NCBI GenBank assembly: GCA_946479825.1
Contig: CAMLHU010000123.1
Location: 1-6,618, forward strand
Direction of reading: 5' to 3'
Length of the DNA: 6,618 nt
Source of the DNA: an uncultured Gemmatimonadota bacterium
GTDB lineage: Bacteria > Gemmatimonadota > Gemmatimonadetes > Gemmatimonadales > GWC2-71-9
The notes under the pieces were generated by a model. It did no database searches. It was not told the DNA's origin and saw nothing but the letters and a program-made list of their open reading frames with translations. The translations under genes and the position numbers were made by a program. Of the stretch, positions 1-6,618 are shown one piece after another. How positions within the stretch are numbered: the stretch's first letter is position 1; every line of letters begins with the position of its first letter.

Positions 1-1
1 T

Positions 2-2086
2 CCGGCGTGGGACGGGATCTGGGACGTGGCCACCCGGATCGACTCGCTCGGGTGGACCGCGGAGTTCCGCTTTCCGTTCTCGCAGATCCGGCACGCCGCG
101 CAGCCCAGCGACACGTTCGGGTTCAGCGTCGCGCGGACGGTGGAACGGACGTCGGAGCAGTCGAGCTGGCCGCTGTTCCGCCCGTCGCGCCCGGGCGTGG
201 CCTCGCAGCTGGGCACGCTCACGGCGCTCGACCACCTGGCGCCGCCCCGCCGGGCAGAACTCGCGCCGTACGTCGTGACCAAGAACGTCTCCGTCCCCAG
301 CGCGAGCGGCTACGGACGCGAGCAGCAGGTCTCCATCGGCGGCGACGTCAAGCTGGCGCTCGGGCCCAACCTCACGCTCACGGGGACGGTGAATCCGGAC
401 TTCGGCCAGGTCGAGGCCGACCCCGCCGTGCTCAACCTCGGCGCGTTCGAGACCTTCTTCCCCGAGCACCGGCCGTTCTTCGTCGAGGGCAACGGACTCT
501 TCCAATTCAACGTGGACTGCAGCGCGGTCAACTGCAGCAACGAACAGATCTTCTACTCCCGGCGGATCGGCCGGAGTCCCCAGCTGGGCGGCCTCTACCC
601 CGACCCGAACGCCCCGACCGCCACGCGCATCGACGGCGCCGCCAAGCTCACCGGCCAGCTCCCGGGCGGGTGGTCGCTCGGCGTGATCGACGCCGTCACC
701 GCCCGCGAAGCCGGCGCCGGGAATGCCACCATCGAGCCCACCACCAACTACGGCGTGCTGCGAGCCACGAAGGATTTCCGGGCCGGGGCGAGCGGCCTCG
801 GACTGATCGTGACCGCCGTGGACCGCTCCACGGACATCTGGACCTCGCCGTACCTGCCCCGCTCGGCGTATGTCGGTGCATTCGAGTTCCGGCACCAGTT
901 CCTCGGGCGGCGCTACCAGATCGACGGGTCGCTCGACTGGTCCCGGGTCAACGGGAGCCCGGCCGCCATCACCGCCCTCCAGCGGAACCCCGTCCACTAT
1001 TACCAGCGGCCGGATGGGCCGCTCCATGTCGATTCCACGGCCACCGCCCTCACGGGCGACGCCGAGGAGCTCCGGATCGGCAAGATCAGCGGCGAGCACC
1101 TGCACTTCGAGACTAGCTACCTCCGCCGGTCACCCGGCTTCGAGGTCAACGACCTGGGCTTCATGTTCCAGGCCGACCAGCAGAGCTGGAACAACTGGAT
1201 CGGCCTCTCGTGGCGGAAGCCGACCCGGGCGTACCTGCGCATCAACTGGAACTTCAACTGGTGGCAGTGGTGGACGGCCGCCGGCCTGCCGACCGAGCGC
1301 GCCGCGAACACCAACTTCCATACCCAGCTCACCAACCGCTGGTACGTGAACGCCGGAGCCACGCTGGGCCAGCTCGGCACCACCTGGTGCGACCGCTGCG
1401 CGCGCGGGGGCCCGGCGGTGCGCCAGGACCCGGCCTTCAACCCCTGGATCAACATCTCGGGCGACGACCGCCACAAGGTGATCCCGTCGGTCAACGCGAG
1501 CCACTTCACCACGAGTGGCGGCCGCGACCAGAACTGGAACGTCGGCGCCCAGGTGACCCTGAACGCCTCGACCCGGCTTACCGCGTCCCTCGGCGTCTCC
1601 TATGATGCGATGACCGCCCGCGACCAGTGGTACGGCCGCTACGCCGACAGCGCCGGGACCCACTACACGTTCGCCCAGCTCGACCAGAAGACCTTCTACC
1701 TCACCGCGGATCTCGGCTATACGGTGACGCCGGAGCTCACCGTGCAGTGGTACCTGCAGCCGTTCGTGAGCCGGGGGCCATACAGCGACATCCGGGAGCT
1801 CGCGGACCCCGGCGCCGCCCGCTTCGACGACCGCTACAAGGCCTACGGCGACACCGCCGTCACCCTCCACCCCGGCGGCGTGGATTCCAAGCAGTTCAAC
1901 TCCAACCTCGTCGTGCGCTGGGAGTACCGGCCCGGCTCGACGCTCTTCGTGGTGTGGACCCAGCAGCGCAGCGACTTCCAGCCCTTCGTGGGCCCGGAGG
2001 GGCTCGGCCGGGACTTCCGCGGTATCTTTGACCTCCATCAGGACAACACGTTCCTGGTGAAGCTGTCCTACTGGTTCAATCGGTAA
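2..2086 (+). CDS. CBM9-like/DUF5916 outer-membrane protein, 5'-truncated by window edge
   Basis: The frame is open to the window edge. The GTG at 26 is internal, because the eight codons before it (P-A-W-D-G-I-W-D) continue the family pattern ending a CBM9-like domain, followed by G-W-T-A-E-F-R-F-P-F. By comparison with the downstream paralogue, about 190-200 N-terminal residues are missing, including any signal peptide. The DUF5916 part shows N-L-T-L-T-G-T-V-N-P-D-F-G-Q-V-E from 368 and F-F-P-E-H-R-P-F-F at 455-481. After that comes a long stretch of alternating polar and hydrophobic/aromatic segments typical of an outer-membrane beta-barrel, ending K-L-S-Y-W-F-N-R. A Trp-rich strand pair lies at 1187-1273. 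Its only four cysteines form two close pairs (518/533 and 1388/1397), probably disulfides in exposed loops. Family proteins are often named carbohydrate-binding because of CBM9, but no enzymatic activity is established and the ligand is unknown. The family call is strong; the barrel location is inferred. Confidence 0.9.
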   Translation, partial: PAWDGIWDVATRIDSLGWTAEFRFPFSQIRHAAQPSDTFGFSVARTVERTSEQSSWPLFRPSRPGVASQLGTLTALDHLAPPRRAELAPYVVTKNVSVPSASGYGREQQVSIGGDVKLALGPNLTLTGTVNPDFGQVEADPAVLNLGAFETFFPEHRPFFVEGNGLFQFNVDCSAVNCSNEQIFYSRRIGRSPQLGGLYPDPNAPTATRIDGAAKLTGQLPGGWSLGVIDAVTAREAGAGNATIEPTTNYGVLRATKDFRAGASGLGLIVTAVDRSTDIWTSPYLPRSAYVGAFEFRHQFLGRRYQIDGSLDWSRVNGSPAAITALQRNPVHYYQRPDGPLHVDSTATALTGDAEELRIGKISGEHLHFETSYLRRSPGFEVNDLGFMFQADQQSWNNWIGLSWRKPTRAYLRINWNFNWWQWWTAAGLPTERAANTNFHTQLTNRWYVNAGATLGQLGTTWCDRCARGGPAVRQDPAFNPWINISGDDRHKVIPSVNASHFTTSGGRDQNWNVGAQVTLNASTRLTASLGVSYDAMTARDQWYGRYADSAGTHYTFAQLDQKTFYLTADLGYTVTPELTVQWYLQPFVSRGPYSDIRELADPGAARFDDRYKAYGDTAVTLHPGGVDSKQFNSNLVVRWEYRPGSTLFVVWTQQRSDFQPFVGPEGLGRDFRGIFDLHQDNTFLVKLSYWFNR

Positions 2087-2098
2087 CGCGCCGGCGCG
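2087..2098. repeat. 12-bp perfect GC palindrome after the first DUF5916 stop
   Basis: CGCGCCGGCGCG is its own reverse complement and begins directly after the TAA stop of the upstream gene. It could form a short hairpin-like structure or be a chance result of very high GC. There is no T-run after it, so it does not look like a classical terminator. Confidence 0.35.
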
Positions 2099-2130
2099 CC
2101 TGAATCCCCGACCCGGGCATCTCCGTAGGC

Positions 2131-2158
2131 ACCTGCGCGCTCCCCCGCGCACCCAGGT
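2131..2158 (+). other. Possible GC-rich hairpin in the leader of the second DUF5916 gene
   Basis: TGCGCG (2134-2139) and CGCGCA (2146-2151) can pair as a 6-bp stem around a 6-base loop. ACC (2131-2133) can also pair with GGT (2156-2158) across a small bulge. It lies 20-47 bases before the GTG start, so it would be in the leader of any transcript crossing the gap. No U-run follows. It may be a weak attenuating structure or chance; no convincing -35/-10 promoter was recognised in this 91-bp gap. Confidence 0.2.
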
Positions 2159-2166
2159 CCCAGTAC

Positions 2167-2173
2167 GGAGAGG
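2167..2173 (+). promoter_or_regulatory. Shine-Dalgarno sequence for the 803-residue DUF5916 gene
   Basis: GGAGAGG sits just before the GTG at 2178, with the GGAG core 7 bases from the start codon. It supports GTG as the true start, as does the good signal peptide that begins there. Confidence 0.75.
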
Positions 2174-2177
2174 GTAC

Positions 2178-4589
2178 GTGCTCCTGCGTCGTCTCGCCGC
2201 CGGTCTGTTGCTGCTGTCCGCCGTCCGGAGCCCGCTCGCCGCCCAGCAGGCGGGCGGGCCGTCCGTCGTGCCGGCGGCGGTGGCCGGCCGGTCCTATGCC
2301 GGCGCGGCCGGTGAGGTCACCGTCCGTCCCCCCCGGGTGGACACGAACATCGTCATCGACGGCGCGCTCGACGAGCCGGTCTGGGCGGAGGCCGCCGAGC
2401 TCCGCGGGTTCTCCCAGTACGGTCCGACCGACGGCCTTCCCGCCAGCGACTCTACCCAGGTGCTCGTCTGGTACTCGCCGAGCGCCATCTATTTCGGGAT
2501 CCGGGCGTTCGAGGCCCACGGCCAGGTCCACGCGACGCTCGCCGACCGCGACCGGATCTTCAGCGACGACAACATCCAGATCTTCCTCGGCACCTTCCAC
2601 GACGGACGGCAGGCGGCCCTCTTTGCCGTGAACCCGCTCGGGATCCAGGGGGACGGGGCGCTGGTGGAATCGGGCAAGCAGAGCGGCGGGGGCGTGTTCG
2701 GCGGCGGCGTGGTGGGCGGACGCGAGCCGCCCGACCTGAGCCCGGACTACGTGTTCCAGTCGAAGGGACGCCTCACCCCGTACGGCTACGAGGTCGAGAT
2801 TCGGATCCCGTTCAAGAGCCTCCGGTACCAGTCGGGCCGGACCCAGGACTGGGGGCTCAACGTCGTCCGCGACGTCCAGCACGACGGCACCGAGGACACC
2901 TGGACGCCGGCCCGCCGGTCGGCGGCGTCGTTTCTGGCGCAGTCGGGGACCCTCGCCGGGCGTACCGACCTGCACCGCGGCCTCGTGATGGACCTCAATC
3001 CCGAGCTCACCGCCCGGCGCGACGGCGCCCCCGATCCCGGCACCGGCGCGTACGGCTACGCCAACGCCGGCCCCGACCTCGGCGCCAACGTGCGGTGGGG
3101 CGTGACCAACAACCTGACCCTCAACGGCACGGTCAAACCCGACTTCTCGCAGGTCGAGTCGGACGCCGGCCAGCTGGGCTTCGACCCCCGGCAGGCGCTG
3201 TTCTTTCCCGAGAAGCGTCCGTTCTTCCTCGACGGGCTCGAGTTCTTCCAGACCTCGCTCTCGCTGATCTACACCCGCCGCATCGTGCAGCCGGTCGCGG
3301 CGGCCAAGCTCACCGGCAAGGCCTTCGGCACCAACGTCGGCGTCATCGCCGCGGTGGACGATCCCGGCGGCTCGCTCGCCGGCAACTACAACCCGGTGTA
3401 CGGGATCCTGCGGGCCCAGCACGACCTCGGCCAGCACAACAAGCTCGGCGCGACCATCACCGAGCGTGCCGACGGCCCAGACAACAACCAGGTCGGGGCC
3501 GTGGACGGCCGCTTCCTGTTCGGCGGGGTGTACGCCGCCCAGTTCGAGGCCGCGGTCAGCCATACCCGCGAGGGCGGGGTCACCACCACCGCGCCCGCGT
3601 GGACGGCGCGCCTCAACCGGGCCGGCCACACCGTCGGGCTGCGGTCGGTGATGACCGCGATCTCCGACGACTTTCGCGCCCGGAGCGGGTTCATCGGCCG
3701 GGCCGGCGTGGCCGAGGCGATGGTGGACCCGAGCTACTCGGTGTACGGCCCGGCCGGGTCGCCGCTCCAGCGCGCCACTTTCGACGTCGTCGTCGACCGC
3801 ACATGGCAGTACCAGCACCTGATCCACGGCCTCGGCCGCCAGGACGACAAGCTGCACCTCAACCTGAACACCGTGCTGCGGGGCGGGTGGGGGATCGGCG
3901 GGGGCTACTTCTGGGAGTCGTTCGGCTACGACTCCACGCTGTTCCAGAACTACCGCCTGCTCCGCCCGAACGGCGGCGGGGTGGATACCGTTCGCTACAC
4001 CGGCCAGCCCACCATCCCGAACAACGAGTGGGTGGTGCAGTGGAGCACGCCGACGTTCCGGCGGTTCGACGCCTCGGGCTTCTTCCTCCGCGGCCACGAC
4101 GAGAACTATTACGAGTGGGCCTCGGCCAACCTCAAGGTGATGCAGCTGGCGCTCAACTGGCGGCCGAGCGCCAAGCTGCGGGTCGGCGCGACGTACTTCT
4201 GGCAGCAGGTGAACCGCCGGACCGACGGGACCCTGGTCAACATCGGCCGGATCCCCCGGTTGACCGTCGAGTATCAGGTATCTCGACCCGTGTTCATCCG
4301 CCTCGTGGGGCAGTACATCCAGAGCGAGACCGACTCCCTGCGCGACAACTCGCGCACCGAGCTGCCGATCTACATCGCCCAGAACGACGGCACCCTCGCC
4401 CGCGCCTCGGCCCGGAAGAACGACCTGTTCCACGCCGACGCGCTGTTCAGCTACCAGCCGAACCCGGGCACCGTGGTATACGCGGGGTACGGCAGCAACC
4501 AGGTGGAGCCCACAGCGTTCCGGTTCCAGGACTTCACCCGGGTCAACGACGGGTTCTTCGTGAAGCTGAGCTACCTGTTTCGGATGTGA
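2178..4589 (+). CDS. CBM9-like/DUF5916 outer-membrane protein, complete (803 aa)
   Basis: The GTG start is chosen for its GGAGAGG ribosome site and because it opens a signal peptide: R4-R5, a Leu/Ala-rich core at 6-16 and likely cleavage after A22 (L-A-A before Q-Q). Residues about 48-245 form a CBM9-like beta-sandwich with the diagnostic I-D-G-A-L-D-E-P-V-W (60-69) and E-V-E-I-R-I-P-F-K-S-L-R-Y (205-217). Residues from about 266 to the end are DUF5916, with N-L-T-L-N-G-T-V-K-P-D-F-S-Q-V-E (312-327), F-F-P-E-K-R-P-F-F (342-350), beta-strand-like repeats and a C-terminal strand K-L-S-Y-L-F-R-M. A glycine-rich stretch at 169-181 interrupts the CBM9-like part. There are no cysteines, unlike the upstream paralogue. 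It probably sits in the outer membrane with the CBM9-like domain in the periplasm (inferred). Ligand and activity are unknown; naming it a hydrolase or TonB receptor is not supported, as no catalytic motif or TonB box was seen. Confidence 0.93.
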   Translation: MLLRRLAAGLLLLSAVRSPLAAQQAGGPSVVPAAVAGRSYAGAAGEVTVRPPRVDTNIVIDGALDEPVWAEAAELRGFSQYGPTDGLPASDSTQVLVWYSPSAIYFGIRAFEAHGQVHATLADRDRIFSDDNIQIFLGTFHDGRQAALFAVNPLGIQGDGALVESGKQSGGGVFGGGVVGGREPPDLSPDYVFQSKGRLTPYGYEVEIRIPFKSLRYQSGRTQDWGLNVVRDVQHDGTEDTWTPARRSAASFLAQSGTLAGRTDLHRGLVMDLNPELTARRDGAPDPGTGAYGYANAGPDLGANVRWGVTNNLTLNGTVKPDFSQVESDAGQLGFDPRQALFFPEKRPFFLDGLEFFQTSLSLIYTRRIVQPVAAAKLTGKAFGTNVGVIAAVDDPGGSLAGNYNPVYGILRAQHDLGQHNKLGATITERADGPDNNQVGAVDGRFLFGGVYAAQFEAAVSHTREGGVTTTAPAWTARLNRAGHTVGLRSVMTAISDDFRARSGFIGRAGVAEAMVDPSYSVYGPAGSPLQRATFDVVVDRTWQYQHLIHGLGRQDDKLHLNLNTVLRGGWGIGGGYFWESFGYDSTLFQNYRLLRPNGGGVDTVRYTGQPTIPNNEWVVQWSTPTFRRFDASGFFLRGHDENYYEWASANLKVMQLALNWRPSAKLRVGATYFWQQVNRRTDGTLVNIGRIPRLTVEYQVSRPVFIRLVGQYIQSETDSLRDNSRTELPIYIAQNDGTLARASARKNDLFHADALFSYQPNPGTVVYAGYGSNQVEPTAFRFQDFTRVNDGFFVKLSYLFRM

Positions 4590-4594
4590 GGGGC

Positions 4595-4643
4595 GGTGAG
4601 GGGTGAGCGGTCGGCGGTGAGCGGTCAGGGGTGAATGGAGAAC
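4595..4643 (+). repeat. Left heptamer array, consensus GGTGAGC (7 units)
   Basis: Read in 7-base steps: GGTGAGG, GGTGAGC, GGTCGGC, GGTGAGC, GGTCAGG, GGTGAAT, GGAGAAC. Every unit begins with GG, and most keep GGTGAG or GGTCAG. A 7-base period is out of codon phase, arguing against coding. The last unit runs in phase into the left arm of the hairpin. Confidence 0.75.
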
Positions 4644-4679
4644 GGGCTGTCAGACCGATCTGCGTCTGGCAGCCCGTTC
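4640..4679. terminator. 16-bp hairpin, probable bidirectional terminator
   Basis: AACGGGCTGTCAGAC (4641-4655) pairs with GTCTGGCAGCCCGTT (4664-4678) around an 8-base loop. There is one wobble position (T4650 with G4669), and G4640-C4679 extends the stem to 16 bp. It lies between the 3' ends of two convergent genes, as expected for a shared terminator. Neither side has a real T-run (plus side CGTCGTTC), so intrinsic termination is likely but not certain. The structure might instead block read-through or protect mRNA 3' ends. Confidence 0.75.
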
Positions 4680-4731
4680 GTCGTTCAGCTATTCCCGCTC
4701 ACTCATCCCCGCTCACCGCTGACCGCTCACC
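4676..4731 (-). repeat. Right heptamer array, inverted copy (8 units)
   Basis: On the minus strand from 4731 down, the units are GGTGAGC, GGTCAGC, GGTGAGC, GGGGATG, AGTGAGC, GGGAATA, GCTGAAC, GACGAAC. The outer units are the cleanest and the units near the hairpin are more degenerate, as in the left array. It has one unit more than the left array and, like it, runs in phase into the hairpin arm. Confidence 0.7.
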
Positions 4732-4736
4732 GCCCC

Positions 4737-6618
4737 TTACCCCCCGACCGCTTCTCCCACCACTGCCGCCCGCCGCTTCCGGGTGGCCAGCCAGTGCTGC
4801 AGGTCGTCGAAGTAGGTGTACACCACCGGCGTCACGTACAGCGTGATGAACTGGGAGAACGCGAGCCCGCCCACCACGGCGACGCCGAGGGGGCGCCGCG
4901 ACTCGGCGCCGGTGCCGCTCCCGATAGCGATGGGGAGGGTGCCCATCAGCGCGGCGAAGGTCGTCATCATGATCGGCCGGAACCGCACCGAGCAGGCCTC
5001 GACGATCGCGTCGCGGGCGCTCTTGCCGGCCTTCTCCGCCTCGACCGCGAAGTCCACCATCATGATCGCGTTCTTCTTGACCAGGCCCACGAGCATGATG
5101 ATGCCGACGAAGGCGTACAGGCTCACGTCCATCCGGAAGATCAGCAGCGTGAGCAGCGCGCCGAAGCCGGCGAACGGCAGGCCGGAGAGGATGGTGAGCG
5201 GGTGGATGAAGCTCTCGTACAGGATGCCGAGCACGAGGTAGATGACGAGGATGGCGAGCGCGAGCAGGCCGAGCAGGCCGCTCTGCGCCTGCTGGAATGC
5301 CTGCGCCGTGCCGGAGAAGCTGGTGCTGATGCTCGCCGGGAGGGTCGCGGCGGCGGTGCGCTGCACCTGGGCGACCGCGTCGCTCAGGGCCACCCCGGGG
5401 GCCAGGTTGAACGAGATCGTCACCGACGGGAGCTGCCCCGAGTGGCTCACGCTGAGCGGTCCCACGCTTGGCGTGATGGACGCGAGGCTCGCGAGCGGCA
5501 CCGCCTCGCCGTCGCGGCCGGTCAGGTAGAGCAGGTTGAGGGCCGACAGGTCGTGCTGGTACTGCGGCAGCAGTTCCATGACCACCCAGTACTGGTTGGT
5601 CGGCGTGTAGATGGTCGAGACCTGGCGGGCGCCGTAGGCGTTGTAGAGCGCCGTCTCCACCTTGCTGGCGTCGATGCCGTAGAAGGCGGCGCGGTCGCGG
5701 TCGATGGTGACCGTCACCTGGGGGTTGGTGATCTGCAGGTCGCTCGTCACGTCGGTAAGGGCCGGCAGGGCGCGCAGCTTCCCCTCGAGGTCCGTCGCCG
5801 ACTGGTAGAGCTGCGAGATGTCCGCGCCCTGCAGCGTGAACTGGTAGAGGCTCTTGGCGAACCGCCCGCCGATGCTGATGGGCGGCGGGTTCTGGATGAA
5901 CACCCGGAGCCCCGGGATCGCGTTGAGCTTGCCGGTGAGCTCGCGGGCCACCTCGTCGGCGGAGAGGGCGCGGTCGCTCCGCGGCTTGAGGTGCATGAAC
6001 ATCCGGCCCTGGTTCATCGTGCCGCGGCCGCCGCCCACCGCGGACATGAAGTCCAGCACGTTGGGGTCCTGGGCCACGATCGCGGCGGCGGCCCGCTGGT
6101 GCTCGGCCATCGCGTCGAACGAGGTGCCCTGGGCCGTCTCGGTCGTGGCGAACAGCTGCCCCTGGTCCTCGCTCGGCAGGAACCCCTTCGGCGAGATGAT
6201 GAACAGCCCCACCGTCGCCACGAGGATCAGCCCGGAGAAGGCGATCGCGAGCGGGCGGCGGTCCATCACCCACGCCAGCGTGCGCTGGTACCAGGCCAGG
6301 GCCCCGTTGAAGACCCGCTCCGCCGCCAGGTAGAACCGCCCGTGGGCCTCGCCCTCCGGGTGCGCCCGCAGGAACCGGCTGCACAGCATCGGCGTGAGCG
6401 TGAGCGACACGAAGCCGGACACCAGGATCGACACGCCGATCGTGATCGCGAACTCGCGGAAGAGCCGGCCGATGAGCCCGCCGAGGAGGAGGACGGGGAG
6501 GAACACGGCCACGAGGGACAGCGTCATCGAGATGACCGTGAAGCCGATCTCGCGGGTGCCCGTGAGCGCCGCCTCCATCACCCCTTCGCCCATCTCCATG
6601 TGGCGCACGATGTTCTCG
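4737..6618 (-). CDS. RND efflux transporter permease (HAE-1, MdtB/MdtC-like), N-terminus beyond window
   Basis: This is the C-terminal part, about 627 residues, of a proton-driven inner-membrane RND pump that normally has about 1,030-1,050 residues. The frame continues to the edge: E-N-I precedes V-R-H-M-E-M-G-E-G, the sequence that follows the TM4 Asp-Asp proton-relay motif, so that motif lies just outside. Numbered from the GTG at 6608, TM5-TM6 span about 22-76, TM7 118-138, the second periplasmic porter/docking loop about 140-440, and TM8-TM12 443-600. Family signatures include G-F-L-P-S-E-D-Q-G (142-150), Y-E-S-F-I-H-P-L-T-I-L (464-474) and G-L-V-K-K-N-A-I (508-515), where K512 matches the TM10 relay lysine (AcrB K940). 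R-F-R-P-I-M-M-T-T (542-550) matches the TM11 threonine region. The periplasmic adaptor and outer-membrane channel would be expected upstream, outside the window. It appears to be the last gene of its unit, with the hairpin about 60 bases after its stop. The exporter family is secure; the substrate is unknown. Confidence 0.96.
   Translation of the reverse strand, partial: ENIVRHMEMGEGVMEAALTGTREIGFTVISMTLSLVAVFLPVLLLGGLIGRLFREFAITIGVSILVSGFVSLTLTPMLCSRFLRAHPEGEAHGRFYLAAERVFNGALAWYQRTLAWVMDRRPLAIAFSGLILVATVGLFIISPKGFLPSEDQGQLFATTETAQGTSFDAMAEHQRAAAAIVAQDPNVLDFMSAVGGGRGTMNQGRMFMHLKPRSDRALSADEVARELTGKLNAIPGLRVFIQNPPPISIGGRFAKSLYQFTLQGADISQLYQSATDLEGKLRALPALTDVTSDLQITNPQVTVTIDRDRAAFYGIDASKVETALYNAYGARQVSTIYTPTNQYWVVMELLPQYQHDLSALNLLYLTGRDGEAVPLASLASITPSVGPLSVSHSGQLPSVTISFNLAPGVALSDAVAQVQRTAAATLPASISTSFSGTAQAFQQAQSGLLGLLALAILVIYLVLGILYESFIHPLTILSGLPFAGFGALLTLLIFRMDVSLYAFVGIIMLVGLVKKNAIMMVDFAVEAEKAGKSARDAIVEACSVRFRPIMMTTFAALMGTLPIAIGSGTGAESRRPLGVAVVGGLAFSQFITLYVTPVVYTYFDDLQHWLATRKRRAAVVGEAVGG

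Larger units (their letters stand above)
4589..4738. repeat. About 150-bp imperfect inverted-repeat element between convergent genes
   Basis: AGGGGCGGTGAG at 4589-4600 is the exact reverse complement of CTCACCGCCCCT at 4726-4737. These outer arms overlap the stop codons of both neighbouring genes. Inside them lie two oppositely oriented heptamer arrays and a central hairpin. The spacing from outer arm to hairpin is 40 bases on the left and 47 on the right, so the arms differ by exactly one 7-bp unit. The element fills the intergenic gap and contains no credible gene. Confidence 0.75.

Noticed and set aside
1..28. GTG at 26 as the true start of the first DUF5916 gene
   Set aside because: The preceding codons continue the family sequence, there is no ribosome site, and starting here would remove the signal peptide and the CBM9-like domain.
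7..1116. A 369-codon plus-strand frame overlapping the first DUF5916 gene
   Set aside because: Arg/Pro/Ala-rich shadow frame; the overlapping frame carries clear CBM9/DUF5916 motifs.
2076..4433. A 785-codon open frame antisense to the complete DUF5916 gene
   Set aside because: It has no recognisable domain, a biased Val/Gly/Arg/Pro/Ala composition without domain-like texture, and overlaps a gene with clear family motifs and a good ribosome site. Long antisense open frames are expected opposite high-GC genes.
3095..4606. A 503-codon plus-strand frame inside the second DUF5916 gene
   Set aside because: It is Arg/Pro/Gly-rich out-of-frame translation of the same DNA, with no domain signature.
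4589..4738. CRISPR array or miniature transposon ends
   Set aside because: The units are only 7 bp with no unique spacers, and no flanking target-site duplication could be recognised; a heptamer array with a terminator-like hairpin fits better.
4631..4846. A 71-codon plus-strand frame across the hairpin and into the RND 3' end
   Set aside because: It runs through the stem-loop and the heptamer repeats and is Pro/Ser/Arg-rich, as expected for translated repeats.
4699..6384. A 561-codon minus-strand frame overlapping the RND permease
   Set aside because: It lacks membrane segments and family motifs and is Arg/Pro/Gly-rich, whereas the alternative frame matches the RND family throughout.
4737..6618. 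RND permease apparently lacking the TM4 Asp-Asp proton-relay motif
   Set aside because: The motif would sit only a few codons before the first visible residues, so its absence is due to the window edge and not to loss.

Overview
The window is very GC-rich and densely coding, with a strong G/C bias at third codon positions. It carries two large outer-membrane-type proteins of the CBM9-like/DUF5916 kind in tandem on the plus strand. The 3' half of an RND multidrug-efflux permease gene converges on them from the minus strand. High GC, repeated DUF5916 paralogues and RND pumps together suggest a Gram-negative bacterium of the Gemmatimonadota type. Acidobacteriota is the main alternative. The phylum is an inference from gene content, not a demonstrated placement.

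Layout: (1) 2-2086 (+) is the 3' part of a DUF5916 gene whose signal peptide and most of its CBM9-like domain lie upstream of the window. (2) 2087-2177 is a 91-bp gap with GC-rich palindromes, ending in a clear Shine-Dalgarno sequence. (3) 2178-4589 (+) is a complete 803-residue second DUF5916 gene: signal peptide, CBM9-like domain, then a predicted C-terminal beta-barrel. (4) 4590-4736 is the gap between convergent genes. It is built almost entirely of degenerate 7-bp repeats in inverted orientation around a 16-bp hairpin that is probably a two-way terminator. (5) 4737-6618 (-) is an RND (HAE-1, MdtB/MdtC-like) inner-membrane permease, from just after the TM4 proton-relay motif to its C-terminus.

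The two DUF5916 genes are paralogues. They share the blocks N-L-T-L-x-G-T-V-x-P-D-F-x-Q-V-E and F-F-P-E-x-R-P-F-F and end in similar C-terminal strands, but they have diverged strongly elsewhere. They may be co-transcribed, although the 91-bp gap leaves room for a second promoter. Their substrate is unknown. The RND gene is a separate, oppositely transcribed unit and appears to be the last gene of its operon; nothing in the window ties it functionally to the DUF5916 pair. I see no RNA genes, CRISPR array, insertion sequence or phage genes. The least ordinary feature is the heptamer-repeat/hairpin element at 4589-4738.
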